Below are positions 20,966-31,782 of a DNA stretch of 64,000 nucleotides, one piece after another. The stretch is from Microglena sp. YARC. Taxonomy: Eukaryota > Chlorophyta > Chlorophyceae > Chlamydomonadales > Chlamydomonadaceae. A model generated the notes under the pieces. It did no database searches. It was not told where the DNA came from and worked only from the letters and a program-made list of their open reading frames with translations. How positions within the stretch are numbered: position 1 is the stretch's first letter; every line of letters starts with the position of its first letter. The stretch is from assembly GCA_022414725.1 (NCBI GenBank), contig CM039463.1, positions 79,714,683 to 79,778,682 of the forward strand, in the 5' to 3' direction. The position numbers and the translations under genes are program-made.

Positions 20966-23900
20966 TCACCCCTTGATATCGATGAAAGAGGCTGCTGCTG
21001 CATCTTTCATCCTCCTCTCTAGCAGCTCCACCTCCCTCTGCTGTGCCATCATTTTCAGCAGCGCCCGCTCTGCAGAGGCCATGTCCCACAAAGGTTTATA
21101 CACCAGGATGGTGGACAGCGTGAGGGACAGGCCAGCAGTGCTAACCACGCTCCCCATGCGCAGCACCTCGTAAGCCAGGTCAAAGGGTCGCCAGGCAATG
21201 GATCCAGCTCGGCATCCAAGGCCTAGGGTGAGGGGAAGGGAAACCTGGTCAACACTTAGCTGGTCGGTACTTGGGCTTAGGTGGGCTAGATTTAGGTGGT
21301 TTAGAGTTTAGATTGTTTAGGGTTAAGGTGGTCTAGGTGGTTAAGGAAAGTAAGTGCTGTCCAGCTCTCCCCTACCTACCTAGGGTTTAGGTGGTTTAGG
21401 TGGTTAAGAAAAAGAAGTTCTGACCAGCTAAGTGCTGACCAGCTTCCCCCAACCTAAGGTTTAGGTGGTTCAGGTGGTTTAGGAGGTTTAGGAGGTTCAG
21501 GAAAAGAAGTGCTGACCAGCTTCCCCCTACCTACCTAGAGTTCAGGTGGTTTAGGAGGTTTAGGAGGTTAAGGAAAAGAAGTGCTGACTAGCTAAGTGCT
21601 GACCAGCTTCCCCCTACCTAAGGGAGGTTCAGGAAACTAAGTGCAGACCAGCTTTCCCCTACCTACCTAGGGTGATAAAGATGCCAACCAGGAGCTGCAG
21701 CAACAGGATTTAGGGTTTAGGTGGTCCAGGAAAAGAAGTGCTGACCAGCTTCCCCCTACCTAGGGTGAGGAAGAGGCCAACCAGGAGCTGCAGCAACAGG
21801 GCTTAGGGTTAGGTGGTTCAGGAACAGAAATACTGACCAGCTAAGTGCTGACCAGCTAAGTGCTAGCCAGGTTCCCCCTACCTAGGGTGAGGAAGAGGCC
21901 AACCAGCAGCTGCATCAACAGGGTTTAGGGTTTAGGTGGTTTAGGAGGCTAAGGAAAAGAAGTGCTGACCAGCTTCCCTCTACCTAGGGTTTAGGTGATT
22001 AAGGTGGTTCAGGAATAGAAAGCTGACCAGCTTCCCCATACCTACCTAGGGTGAGGAAGAGGCCCACCAGGAGCTGGAGCAACAGCAGCCGTCGAACATG
22101 AGCCTTGTTGATGCTGGCGGCTACGAGCTTTTGGGTGACGAAGAGGAGGATGAGGAGGTAGCAGATGGCGAATCCAGCTGAGGCGAGGGTCGAGAAGAGG
22201 GCGAAGACGCAGAAGATACAGTTTGAGGCAACGGCGTCGGAGTTAGGCGGAGGGGAGTCCGGTACAAGGTTGGTGGTGTCATCACCAATTGCGGGCGCTG
22301 GGGAGAGGAGGGGCTGTGACGAGTGAGGGCTGGTAGCACTGTCCACTGAGCAGTACTCGGTTAGAGTTGTATCGTAGGTGTTGAACAACGTGTCTAGTAG
22401 CCACGCCCTGAAGGTTGGGGGAGGTGGGGTGGGGTTAGGTAGGGGGGGGATATGGTGTGGAGTTGGGGAGAGGAGGGGCTGTGATGAGTGAGGGCTGGTA
22501 GCACTGTCCACTGAGCAGCGCTCTGTTATAGTTGTATCGTCGGTGTTGAACAACGTGTCTAGTAGCCACGCCCTGGGGGATGGGGCGGGGTAGGGGTGGG
22601 GTGTTGAGGAGTGGTGTGGTGTGGTGTTGGGGAGGAGTGTGGTGTAGAGTTGGGAAGAGGATGGGCTGTGGGGTGCAGGGGCTAGTAGCAAATCCTCTGA
22701 GCAGTACTCTGTAAGAGTGGTATCATAAGTATTTTAAACAAACTCAAGTAGCCACGAACTGGGGTTGGTGGAGTGCGTGAATTCAGCGTCTTGATTTGAA
22801 AATAAGTTACTGCAACCCATTGACTCGGAAATGTCTTTAAACTGAATACACCCCTCACCTGCGGTTTCTGTACTCAGGAGTGTGGTGTATTAGTGCCTAT
22901 GTTACCCATGTTTACTCCGCCCACAAACGGTGAGCAGCCTTAAGGCGGATAGTTGTTGATTCTTAGCCTGTAAGCTAAACAGTAACAACAACAACAACAA
23001 CAACGGCCCCAGTATAGCTTTTATTTTGGGCAATGAGCAGCAGCTTCCCTGCCTGGCTACTAAGCAAAAATGTGACCTAGTGCACCTTGAAGCAGTCACA
23101 ATCAGCTGTCCAGAACTGCTGGAATATTGGGTTTTAGCTCAGTGGCTGTCTCAAGGAGCTGCCTAGAAGCTACTGCTCGTAGCCGGAAAGAAAACATCTG
23201 GGCTGCAGTGACTTACCCAAAGTCCATGTCAAAGATGAGAGTGAAGATGGCACAGACGATCTGTGCCGCACAGATAGGCAAGGTGAGCGCCACCGCAAAG
23301 CCAGCGATGTTTGAGTTGACGCTCTTGCTTGCGTTTCTGGGGCCCTGCAAGTAGGGTGGGGTGAGGTGGGTTAGGGGTGGTGTGGTGTGGGGTAGAGGTG
23401 GGGTGCGGTGTTGGGGAGGGGTGTGGTGTGGAGTTGGGGAGAGGAGGGGCTGTGGTGTGTGAGGGCAAGTAGCACCATCTCCTGAGCAGTACTGATTTAC
23501 ATTTGTATCGGAGGTGTTGAATAATCTGCCTAGTAGCTACAACCTGAGGGGCCTGAGAGGACAGGTAGGGGGAAGCTGGTCAGCACTCAGCTGGTCAGCA
23601 ATTCTTTTCCTTAACCACCTAAACCCCATGCTGGTAGGGGGAAGCTGGTCAGCACTACTTCTCCTAAACCACATAGACCCGATGCAGGTAGGGGGAAGTT
23701 GGTCAGCACATCTTCTCCTAAACCACCTAAACTTGATGCAGGTAGGGGGAAGCTGGTCAGCACATCTTCTCCTAATCCACCTAGACCTACTTGCAAAGAG
23801 AAGACACATAACAACAAGGCCAAAAGCATGAAGAGCGCTTCACAGAATCCAAAGAGGTAAGGAGGCAAGGAGGCGAGGATGAAAGGAGGTAAGGGTACAC

Positions 23901-26120
23901 GAAGGTTAGGATATAAGGATGTAAGGAGGAAGACGTACCTGCAAAGAGAAGACACAGGAGAATAAGGCCAGAAGCATGAGGAGCGGTTCACATAATCCAA
24001 AGGATGCCGCGGTGAATGTGCGGCAGAACACTTCGGGATGGAAGCCGCCTTCGATGATGATCGAAGAAGGACCCCAGAGGACTTGAAGTGGGAGGACCTG
24101 ACAGATAGACAAGAGCATGGCCACGACCTGCAGTATGGGCACATATGTGTAGGGACCGGCATATCATATGATGTTGACCAAAGGCGGGCATGATTTCATA
24201 TGATATCAAACAAATTGCACCAAACGATATGATACACAATATCATATGATATGATATTGCCGTTCCCTACATATGTGAGTAGTGTATGAGCATATGTACG
24301 CGTGCATGTATGAGTATTATATGTGCGGCAGAACACTTCAGGCTAGTAGCGTGTTTGCTGGTGATTGAGGAAGGTCCCAGAGGCCTTCAAGCAGGAGGAT
24401 CTTACAGAGAGACAAGAGCATCGCCATGACCTGCAATATGGGCAACACATGTGAGTTCATGTACGAGTAGATGTATGTATGGGTATATGTATGGGTATAT
24501 GTATGTATGTATGTGCATATGTAATTTATGGATAAATGCATGAGTAAATGTATGGGCAATGTATGGGTAATGCATTGGTAAATGAATGAGTAGATGTATG
24601 GTCACATGTAAGGGTACATGCGTGAGTACAAATTTGAGCAATTTATAAGTCTATGTATGAGTCAAACTGCCGTGCATGTCTTGTGCATGTGCACGCACAA
24701 CCTAACCAGGCATAATATTGAATGCACATGTGATGCATGCACACCCTAACCATACATGATGCATGCCCACGCACATGATACACAAATTGCATTAATATGC
24801 ATGATGCACGCATGCACACCCTAACTATATATGATGCATGCACGTGTTTCCCATGCACAATGTGTGCAGGCACACCTTAATCATGCAAAATAAATGCATG
24901 CACAAACTAACCATGTATTATGCATATGTGCACACGTTTCCCATGCACAATGTGTGCATGCACACCTTAATCATGCAAAATACATGCATGCACAAACTAA
25001 CCATGCATTATGCATATGTACACACGTTCCCCATGCATGATGCATGCATGCACACCCTAACTATATATGATGCATGCACGTGTTTCCCATGCACAATGTG
25101 TGCATGCACACCCTAATCATGCAAAATACATGCATGCACAAACTAACCATGCATTATGCATATGTACACACGTTTCCCATGCATGAGGTGTGCATGCATG
25201 CACACCCTAACTATATATGATGCATGCACGTGTTTCCCATGCACAATGTGTGCATGCACACCTTAATCATGCAAAATACATGCATGCACAAACTAACCAT
25301 GCATTATGCATATGTGCTCACGTTCCCCGTGCATGATGCATGTATGCACACCCTAACTATATATGATGCATGCACGTGTTTCCCATGCACATGGTGTGCA
25401 TGCACACCTTAATCATGCAAAATACATGCATGCACAAACTAACCATGCATTATGCATATGTGCACACGTTCCCCATGCATGATGCATGCATGCACACCCT
25501 AACTATATATGATGCATGCACGTGTTTCCCATGCACCATGTGTGCAGGCACACCTTAATCATGCAAAAGACATGCATGCACAAACTAACCATGCATTATG
25601 CACATGTGCACACGTTTCCCATGCATGAGGTGTGCATGCAGTCACTAACCATGCCTTGTGCATGTGTGCATATGCGAGGCATCCCCCCCCCCCCCCCCCC
25701 CCCCCCCCCAACCCCAACCCCCGACACACACACCACCACCACCACCAATCACGCAGACCACGTACACACCTACATTCCACTCCACCTGCCCATCTGCACG
25801 CCGACCATGACCACATGCACACCTACACTCCACCCAACCCAGACTACACTTCACTCAACCCACACACCTGCATGCGGACCATGACCACATACACACCTAC
25901 ACTCCACTCAACCCACACTACACTACACCCACACACACACCTGCATGCAGACCCTGACCCTCCAAATGGAGTTGAAGTCCTTTGATGCAGCATAGGCTGG
26001 TGTCCTCTCATACACTATGGTGGCTAGGAGTCCCAGGCCGCTGATTAGGAAGACAACCCCCGTCACCCCTATCGCACAGTAGTCTAAGATGTCAACTGTA
26101 GTCTGATTAAGCTTCAGCAT
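20966..26120 (-). CDS. Unrecognised seven-pass membrane protein, complete, five exons, 365 residues
   Basis: Exons in order are 26120..25959, 24127..23939, 23344..23217, 22407..22046 and 21222..20966 (stop 20968-20966). Every junction agrees in phase (0, 0, 2, 1) with GT/AG sites; the exon-1 donor is a weak GTCAGG. An in-frame TAG lies six codons before the ATG. The protein begins MLKLNQTTVDILDYC with a possible N-glycosylation site, then has hydrophobic stretches at about residues 16-38, 55-72, 97-117, 127-157, 222-250, 265-290 and 304-325. A polar loop (about 175-215, Pro/Ser/Asp-rich) separates TM4 and TM5. A charged 40-residue tail (ERALLKMMAQQREVELLERR) can form a short coiled coil. The topology is receptor- or transporter-like, but I recognise no family motif, so no function is assigned. 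Introns 1, 2, 3 and 4 are filled with satellites, several being copies of its own exon edges. Confidence 0.8.
21230..22045. repeat. Intron-4 array carrying copies of the exon-4 donor edge
   Basis: Units contain, on the minus strand, an exon-4-end block (CTGGTTGGCCTCTTCCTCAC CCTAG) followed by a GTAGGGGGAAGC donor block and a TTAGG-rich spacer. Clear exon-edge copies lie at about 21890, 21770 and 21670. The remainder is 'ggtttaggtggttcagg' and 'gctgaccagcttccccctac' repetition. Confidence 0.85.
22425..22725. repeat. Intron-3 copies of the exon-4 acceptor edge
   Basis: 22470-22580 repeats the first about 35 codons of exon 4 (AWLLDTLFNTDDTTITE on the minus strand) with its own CAGGGCGTGG-like acceptor. 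22680-22725 and 23450-23540 are more decayed copies. They stand upstream of the intact exon in transcript order. Confidence 0.85.
22915..23205. repeat. Family H fragment, (caa)n and family B MITE in intron 3
   Basis: Family H (acaaacggtgagcagcctta) at 22920-22945, (aac)n at 22980-23003, and a family B element at 23017-23200 with inverted ends (gcaatgagcagcagcttccc; gctgcctagaagctactgc). It ends a few bases before the donor of exon 3. Confidence 0.65.
23560..23850. repeat. Intron-2 array with copy of exon-2 donor edge
   Basis: Four units of 'aggtagggggaagctggtca' and 'gcacatcttctcctaaacca', headed at 23800-23845 by a diverged copy of the end of exon 2 (minus strand: CTTCATGCTTTTGGCC, then GTCTTCTCTTTGCAAG and TAGGTC). 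Confidence 0.8.
24150..24270 (+). mobile_element. Family A MITE (short copy) beside exon 2
   Basis: Starts tagggaccggcatatcatatg and ends gatattgccgttccctac, with a deleted centre. Flanking acatatgtg occurs on both sides (about 24141-24149 and 24271-24279), a candidate 9-bp target duplication. It inserted close to the acceptor of the 7TM gene exon 2. Confidence 0.8.
24345..24440 (-). pseudogene. Decayed copy of the 7TM exon-2 acceptor edge
   Basis: On the minus strand CCCATATTGCAG is followed by sequence coding VMAMLLSLCKILLLEGLW, matching the intact exon's VVAMLLSICQVLPLQVLW, then stops. It lies upstream of the intact exon 2 in transcript order. Confidence 0.8.
24440..24660. repeat. Degenerate atgtatg/gggta repeat
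   Basis: Loose repetition of atgtatgggtatatgtatgg and atgagtaaatgtatgggc. It has no coding value. Confidence 0.7.
24660..25680. repeat. 146-bp satellite, about six units, rich in ATGCAT palindromes
   Basis: Units starting 'accctaactatatatgatgc' recur at a spacing of about 146 bp (about 25049, 25203, 25350, 25496). Each carries several tgcatgca palindromes and alternating pyrimidine/purine steps. It occupies intron 1 of the 7TM gene; the frames are artefacts. Confidence 0.9.
25680..25955. repeat. C-tract and cacacctacactccac satellite
   Basis: A C-run of about 29 followed by AC/ACC repeats, then three to four units of 'accatgaccacatacacacc' and 'tacactccactcaacccac' up to the donor of exon 1. 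The last units share 'cacctgcatgcagacc' with the donor-proximal sequence. Confidence 0.8.
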
Positions 26121-26974
26121 TGCTTGGGGGTTCTGATACTAACTACCTCAAGCTCTGCAGGCTGTGAGGATTGGGTTTCAGGGGTGGAGGAGAGGAGGGT
26201 GAGGTGGTGGTCGGGTTCCCAGGCCAGCGCCATGGTCACATTCTCCTCTAACGCCTGTCAGTCTTGTTAGGCTAGTCCGGCAGTTGCGGCTGTCACTCTT
26301 GGACTCGGGGCGAACTAGCTGCTGGGGTTGCTGCTTCTGACCGGGCTTGTGATGCTGATTGTAATGCGACTGCTAGTGCTTGCTGGTGAGAAGTCGAAAA
26401 GGGCTGCGATGGCGAAGCGTTTGAAAGCTAAGTGCCAGCGCACGCTTAGCCGACCTGCCCTGGCTCTCCCTACAATGCTTGTATGACTGCCGACTAGCGC
26501 GACTTATGAGAGCAGAAAGAAGAGCGTCTATAAAGCATGAGGGGAAGGGCTGTCGACTGACAGACGGGACAAATAAAAGGACTAGGTCAGGAGGTCAACA
26601 CAACATCCACCGTGGCCACGCTATTTGACAAGGCTGGTATTTTTCGAAATTACTACTACTCGCTACTCTGCAGATTCGAAAATTCGGTACCGAGAGCATG
26701 GGCGTGGGTGACGTGTACTACACACTGCCAGCCTGGCAGTGCGGCCGAGTGCGCCTCGCAACGATGACAGGCAGCCGCAGCTCCCGCCGCAGCCGGGGTG
26801 TTTGTTCAACTCTTGTTCATCTCTCAAACCGGTCCTAAAGAAACCCTCGCCACCGTCTTCTCTTCTTCCCTGCACTTCCTGGGCTTCCAGGGCTGGGCTT
26901 TCCTGGACTTCCTGGACTTCCTGAGCTGGGCACGACTTAAAAAGCAAACACTACACATAACCTAGTGAAACATT
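26121..26974. other. Intergenic region upstream of the 7TM gene
   Basis: This stretch separates the 7TM start codon from the LTR element and should hold the 7TM promoter on the minus strand; no clear TATA or initiator could be assigned. 26860-26935 has short 'ttcctggacttcc' repeats. No gene is recognised. Confidence 0.45.
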
Positions 26975-26979
26975 GTTTC

Positions 26980-27209
26980 TGTTATTTACTGATTTATATA
27001 TCAGTCTCTGAGTTGGCATAATGCACACCGGTACCTACTTCCTCCAGGGACCCGTGTTGCCTGCCGCCAGGCCACAGGCTAGCTGTGGCCTGCACGTGAC
27101 TGCAGTACCTTGCAATACACATCTCTATTCTATATGATTGCGCCTGTTGCGCTTAATAGCATCTTCTCCTCTATCGAGCCTATGCCGTTGTAAAGAACTT
27201 ACATTAAAA
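26980..27209 (+). repeat. 5' LTR
   Basis: Begins TGTTATTTACTGATTTATAT and ends cttacattaaaa. It contains the palindrome-like caggccacaggctagctgtgg and a gcgcctgttgcgc hairpin. Three visible differences separate it from the 3' LTR. The 3' terminus is AA rather than the canonical CA. Confidence 0.92.
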
Positions 27210-27225
27210 GGTTATGTGCGCCATC
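27210..27225 (+). promoter_or_regulatory. Candidate primer-binding site
   Basis: ggttatgtgcgccatc directly follows the 5' LTR. It includes the complement of a CAT anticodon (ttatg). Copia-type elements are known to prime from the anticodon half of initiator-Met tRNA, so this is plausible but not proven. Confidence 0.4.
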
Positions 27226-27745
27226 TTTAGACGCTAACGAAGAACAGCCGCTGATTTCCGCATTCGGAATCAGTTCCCCTCTGACTAGTCGAAGGCCCGA
27301 GTTTTTAAGCACCTGGACTCCCTGTGCGGATCCAACTTCCCGCTGCTCCGCCTGCCGCTTCCTACCAAGAATCCTTGGATCTGCGACTGCGTCCTACGAC
27401 TGGAGCAAGCAAGAGCGACCACTAGTCACCGAAATCTATGAAGTGAGTATAGGACGACGCCCGCACCCTCACCCTCACCCTCGCCCTCGCCCTCACCGAG
27501 ACCCACACATACAGAGCTGTATTGATCACAGACGATCAACTTGCTTGCGACCCCAGCTTAAGAAAAGCTCTTATCGTAGAACATTGCCGCCCGGCAAAGT
27601 TCACCACTACCAATCCGCTGGATCCCTTTGGATCGCCGTTCCCCACAAGCACTCCATCCCCACTTCCCCTGCCCCGCCCTCGTAATTCCCCACAACCCAA
27701 CACTCCGACCTACAACCCCAAGACTCCCACAAAGAAGACCTCATC

Positions 27746-30700
27746 ATGCAACACCCCAGAATCTTCACCGGTAACAACCTATACACCTGGCGTAACGCCA
27801 AGGTGCATATACTCCTCGACCTCAAGTCCGATAGAGACTGCATTGCCATCGCATTCGACTGCCAATAGCCGGTGGTCGATGGCGAACCTGCTAACTCTGA
27901 TGGTTACCCTGCTGAAGACTTTAATTACCCTGTTGTTGCGGGTGCTGATCCAGCTGCTCCAGCCCGTGGTGTTCCCAACAGGATCTCCACCTGGAAAAAC
28001 TACAAGGCATTCAAGATGATCCTGGATCGGGTGTCAGACTCAATCCAGACGGCCATCCATGCTCACACAGATATGGCCACTAAAGCTTTCAGGTTTCTGG
28101 ACTCCCTATACTCTGAGGAAGGTAGCAAGCTAGAGTGCTCTACCATGACTAACCTCTATGCCATACGTATAACTACCACTGAATCTCTGCAGACCTACCT
28201 CTCCAGGGCAGCTAACATGTATGCCCAAGTCCCCAAGATCCAAGGCACTTCCACCTGTTCTATCAGCAATTTCCTCAATATTGTTGTCAAAGGACTGAAC
28301 TCACGTCCTGAATATGATGGATTCATAAACCAGTTCAACCCTACAGCTATCACCACATTTGCCTTACTCCAAAGTGCAATCTTGAACTGGTGCCTAGTGA
28401 AGAGCGTTGACCCTGCCCCATCCCCAGAGGAATCTGAACTGGCTGCTGCAGCCTACAGAGTCAGAAGACCATTCAACAGCAGGAACCTCCCCACCAGAGA
28501 CAGGAGAGAGGCCTACAAGAAGATGACCTGCTGGAACTGTGGAGGAATAGGTCATAGCTCCAGAGAATGCATCAGTGAGGACACTGACCTGGCTTTCAAA
28601 CCAGCTGACTCAGATGAAGCTGACCACGGATCCAAGTCACCTCCCAAGCAGAGATCAGGAGATGACAAGGACTCTGCCGACAAGAAGATCCACAAGAAAT
28701 ATGACAGGAGTCAACGCCCCAGAAGATACCAGAGCAAGGGACGCTATGCCCATGTTGCTGATGGTGATCAGTCTACCTCAACCTCCAACTCTGACAGTGA
28801 GGGTGAGGAGCACAACTTCCTGTCCCTGGCACTGGATGAAGACAACCCCCAGCCCATGAGATTTGCTACACCAACCAGAGGCAAGTCTGTATCATTTTCC
28901 TTGCCACATGACCCCCTGGCTGAAACAGCATTCTTTGGACATATAGGTGCTGATGATGAATGCACTGTAGAAGATGATGAAGAAGTTTTCCAGGCAGCAC
29001 TGCAGACAGAATGGATCATAGATACTGCAGCAAACTTTCATGCAACAAGTAACATCTCCTATCTGTATGACATTCAGGACCTTTCACAGCCTATTAGGCT
29101 GCAGCTGGCAGATCAAGACTCTCCACCTATCTTCTGCAAGCAGATAGGGAAGGCCAAGATCCAGGGCCATGGCAGAGCTCTGATCATCCTGAACAGTGTA
29201 CTCCTTGCTGACTGCAAAATGCCCAACACCATTAGCATTAATGCAGCCACCAACCTGTGCCCAGACCTCCAAGTACACCTGTCCAAGACCAAAGCCACCC
29301 TCTCCATTCCAAGAACTTCTGGCACCAAACTACTCCTATCATGCCCCAAAAGGCATGGACTCTACCTCACTCAAACTTCCCCAGTCACCACCAGTAATCT
29401 CTCTGTGGGACCTCCCACTGCCTACATCATGATGGTTACCAAGACTCCATCACCTCACACTGGCTCTGAGACAGGGCAGTTCCCACCCACTCATGAGACT
29501 AACCCCAGTAGAGCTGATCAAGACTGCCAGGATCTCCCCACTACTTCTGAACCATCTGCACCCCACACTGACCGTGAGACAGGGCAGTACCCGCCCACTC
29601 ATGTGGAGGCAGACCAAGGACCCCAAGACCATCCTCGTGCCTTTGAACCATCTGCACCCCACACTGACCTTGAGACAGGGCAGTACCCACCCACTCATGT
29701 GGAGGCAGACCAAGACCTCCAGGACCATCCCCATGCCACTGAAGCATCTACATCCAACACTGACTCTGAGACAGGGCAGTACCCACCCACTCATTTGACT
29801 GCCCCCAGTGCCCTTGTAGAGCCTGACAGAACTAAACCCCTTCCTTTCTGCCATCACAATACCCCCTCCACTTCAGAGAACTTCATTGGAGAAACTGACA
29901 GTGACACTGACAGTGATGCCGTTCCAGAGCTCATCACTGAGGAGGTCTACCAACAACGTCTGGCAGACCGTGCAAAAGGATTCCAGCCCCTGTCAGAAGA
30001 CCAGCGAGCTGATGATCCACCAGATACCACTTCATCTCTTCCCCAGAATCTGGACAACCTGACTCTGCAACAAGCCAGAGCAGAGATGGAACTCCTTAGC
30101 GACCAGATCAGGACCAACTATGAAGAATATGATGGCTCCACAGATGGGGAGGGACCACTCAAGCCATCTGATCTGGACACAGCAATTACCTGGAAACAGT
30201 GGATCTTGGACAACAGTTCACCAGGCATTGGACTACCGCTGGGAGAAGTCAACCAGAATGTCAACCACATCCACTTCTCCAACAACTCCAGACTCAACCT
30301 CACAAGATTTGGATGCACCCTACACCACCTAAACAGCAGACATGCTTCACCAGCCTTCAATATGAAGCCCAGGCCTCCACTTCCCCAACTCATCACCGCC
30401 TTCACCAGCAGGTTCCCAACCCTGCTGACTTCTGGGAAAGAACAGTTCCCACACAAGTCAATGCACAGGATGCCATCTGATGCCTATGCCCCCATCATCA
30501 AGCACACTGGCAGGCTCCAACAGATGGTGCAAGCCTATCCTACTGTCCCCACCACAGCCAGACCCACTCTACAGTGGGCCATCTGCCTTCAGGCTGCCAT
30601 GACCAGTGCACATGCTTATGCACTATCCTTTCGACCAAAGATGATCATGGACCCCAGGAGCTGTGCCTATCCTGGAGGAAAAGTGCTGTGTGTCAACCGC

Positions 30701-30847
30701 CTTAGCATGAACTGGAGTCCCATGGACTTCAGTGTTGTCAACATCCTTGCTCCACCCAGTCTGGCCCCCAAATCGTTTGACGAGTTCTTTGCCCAGATCT
30801 GCCACCAGCTTGACCTTGATGGTTTCCCCAGCATGCCAGGCACCTAA
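27746..30847 (+). CDS. gag: Copia-type gag-protease ORF, interrupted by an in-frame TAG at 27866-27868
   Basis: The ATG at 27746 opens MQHPRIFTGNNLYTW, the usual N-terminal FxGxNYxxW block of Copia gag. After 40 codons an in-frame TAG (context CAA TAG CCG) occurs, and the frame then continues for 991 codons to TAA at 30845. After the stop there is a gag core (about 28000-28440), a CCHC zinc knuckle CWNCGGIGHSSREC (28530-28571) for RNA binding, and a protease-like block WIIDTAANFHATSNISYLYD (29011-29070) where the family normally has D-S/T-G-A. A tandem-repeated acidic linker (ETGQYPPTHVEADQ, 29457-29800) and a 300-residue C-terminal part of unknown nature follow. No polymerase domains are present. 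The stop could be a mutation or be read through. Confidence 0.85.
29457..29800 (+). repeat. About 105-bp in-frame tandem repeat within gag
   Basis: Three to four units encode ETGQYPPTHVEADQ plus HPxAxEPSAPHTD. Unit length is a multiple of three and the copies differ mostly by substitutions. Confidence 0.85.
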
Positions 30848-31547
30848 TAGTTACAAACATTGCTCCCCATCTGTTGTATTAGACTTGAACACTCTAGAAT
30901 TTATTAGATTGCTTGCCACCTGTACTGCCCCATGTACTTCCACAGGCTGCAAATATTTTAAATTTAGGATTATTCTAGTCTCTACATGATGTCTGTGTTT
31001 TAATTCAGGTTCAACCTATGTAGCTCACCCAAATGATGGGGGGACTAGTCCAGACATCCTGCCTAGGACAGATTCTCTATCATATCATCCTCAAATCATG
31101 CCCTTCTCGTAACCGAGGTTATCTCCACAAGATTTAACCAAGCCTGGAAGATTTTCTTCCAGTCCCATAGCAGCCCCTCTGCATCCTAGCATGCAGCCTA
31201 CCTGCAGCTTCATTCTAGTTTCCCAGCAGCCTCTCTGCACCCAAGCCTGCAACCTATCTGCAGTCCCCTTTAGTTTCCTAGCAGCTTCCCTGTAATCTAG
31301 CCTGCTGTCCCTTAGCAGTTTCCCACCAGGACCAGCTACTTCAGTAGACTGACATTCCTTTGAAGACATCTGCTAATATGCTTTCCCCCCTGAATCCTGT
31401 CCCAAATAATTCATTATTTACAGTCTTTCATACCAGCTATTAGCAACCATCTCAAAAGTCTTACTAGTCCCTACATTATTATTTCCTTATGCCCCTCAGT
31501 TAATTCCAGGAATTCTTGAGCTCAAGAATACATTGAATTGGGGGGGA
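30848..31547. other. Non-coding internal 3' region of the LTR element
   Basis: No open frame with recognisable motif. 31130-31330 holds loose repeats of 'ctagcatgcagcctacctgc' and 'tttcccagcagcctc'. A polypurine tract candidate, ttgggggggat, ends at the 3' LTR (31539-31547). Confidence 0.6.
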
Positions 31548-31777
31548 TGTCATTTACTGATTTATATATCAGTCTCTGAGTTGGCATAATGCACACCGGT
31601 ACCTACTTCCTCCAGGGACCCGTGTTGCCTGCCGCCAGGCCACAGGCTAGCTGTGGCCTGCACGTGACTGCAGTACCTTGCAGTACACAACTCTATTCTA
31701 TATGATTGCGCCTGTTGCGCTTAATAGCATCTTCTCCTCTATCGAGCCTATGCCGTTGTAAAGAACTTACATTAAAA
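31548..31777 (+). repeat. 3' LTR
   Basis: Begins TGTCATTTACTGATTTATAT and matches the 5' LTR over its full 230 bp with about three substitutions. It is followed by the GTTTC target duplication. Confidence 0.92.
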
Positions 31778-31782
31778 GTTTC

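Larger units (their letters stand above)
26975..31782 (+). mobile_element. Non-autonomous Copia-type LTR retrotransposon (gag-protease only)
   Basis: Two 230-bp direct repeats (26980-27209 and 31548-31777) enclose 4.3 kb. The 5-bp sequence GTTTC flanks both outer ends (26975-26979, 31778-31782) as a target-site duplication. A gag-like frame with CCHC knuckle and aspartic protease-like block is the only coding region; no integrase, reverse transcriptase or RNase H is seen in about 0.7 kb before the 3' LTR. It therefore belongs with gag-only elements that would need a partner's enzymes. LTRs differ at only about three positions, so insertion is recent. Confidence 0.9.

Noticed and set aside
21240..22040. 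Interstitial telomere tract (ttagggtttaggtgg)
   Set aside because: The TTTAGG-like words are interspersed with exon-edge copies and lack regular 7- or 8-base periodicity.
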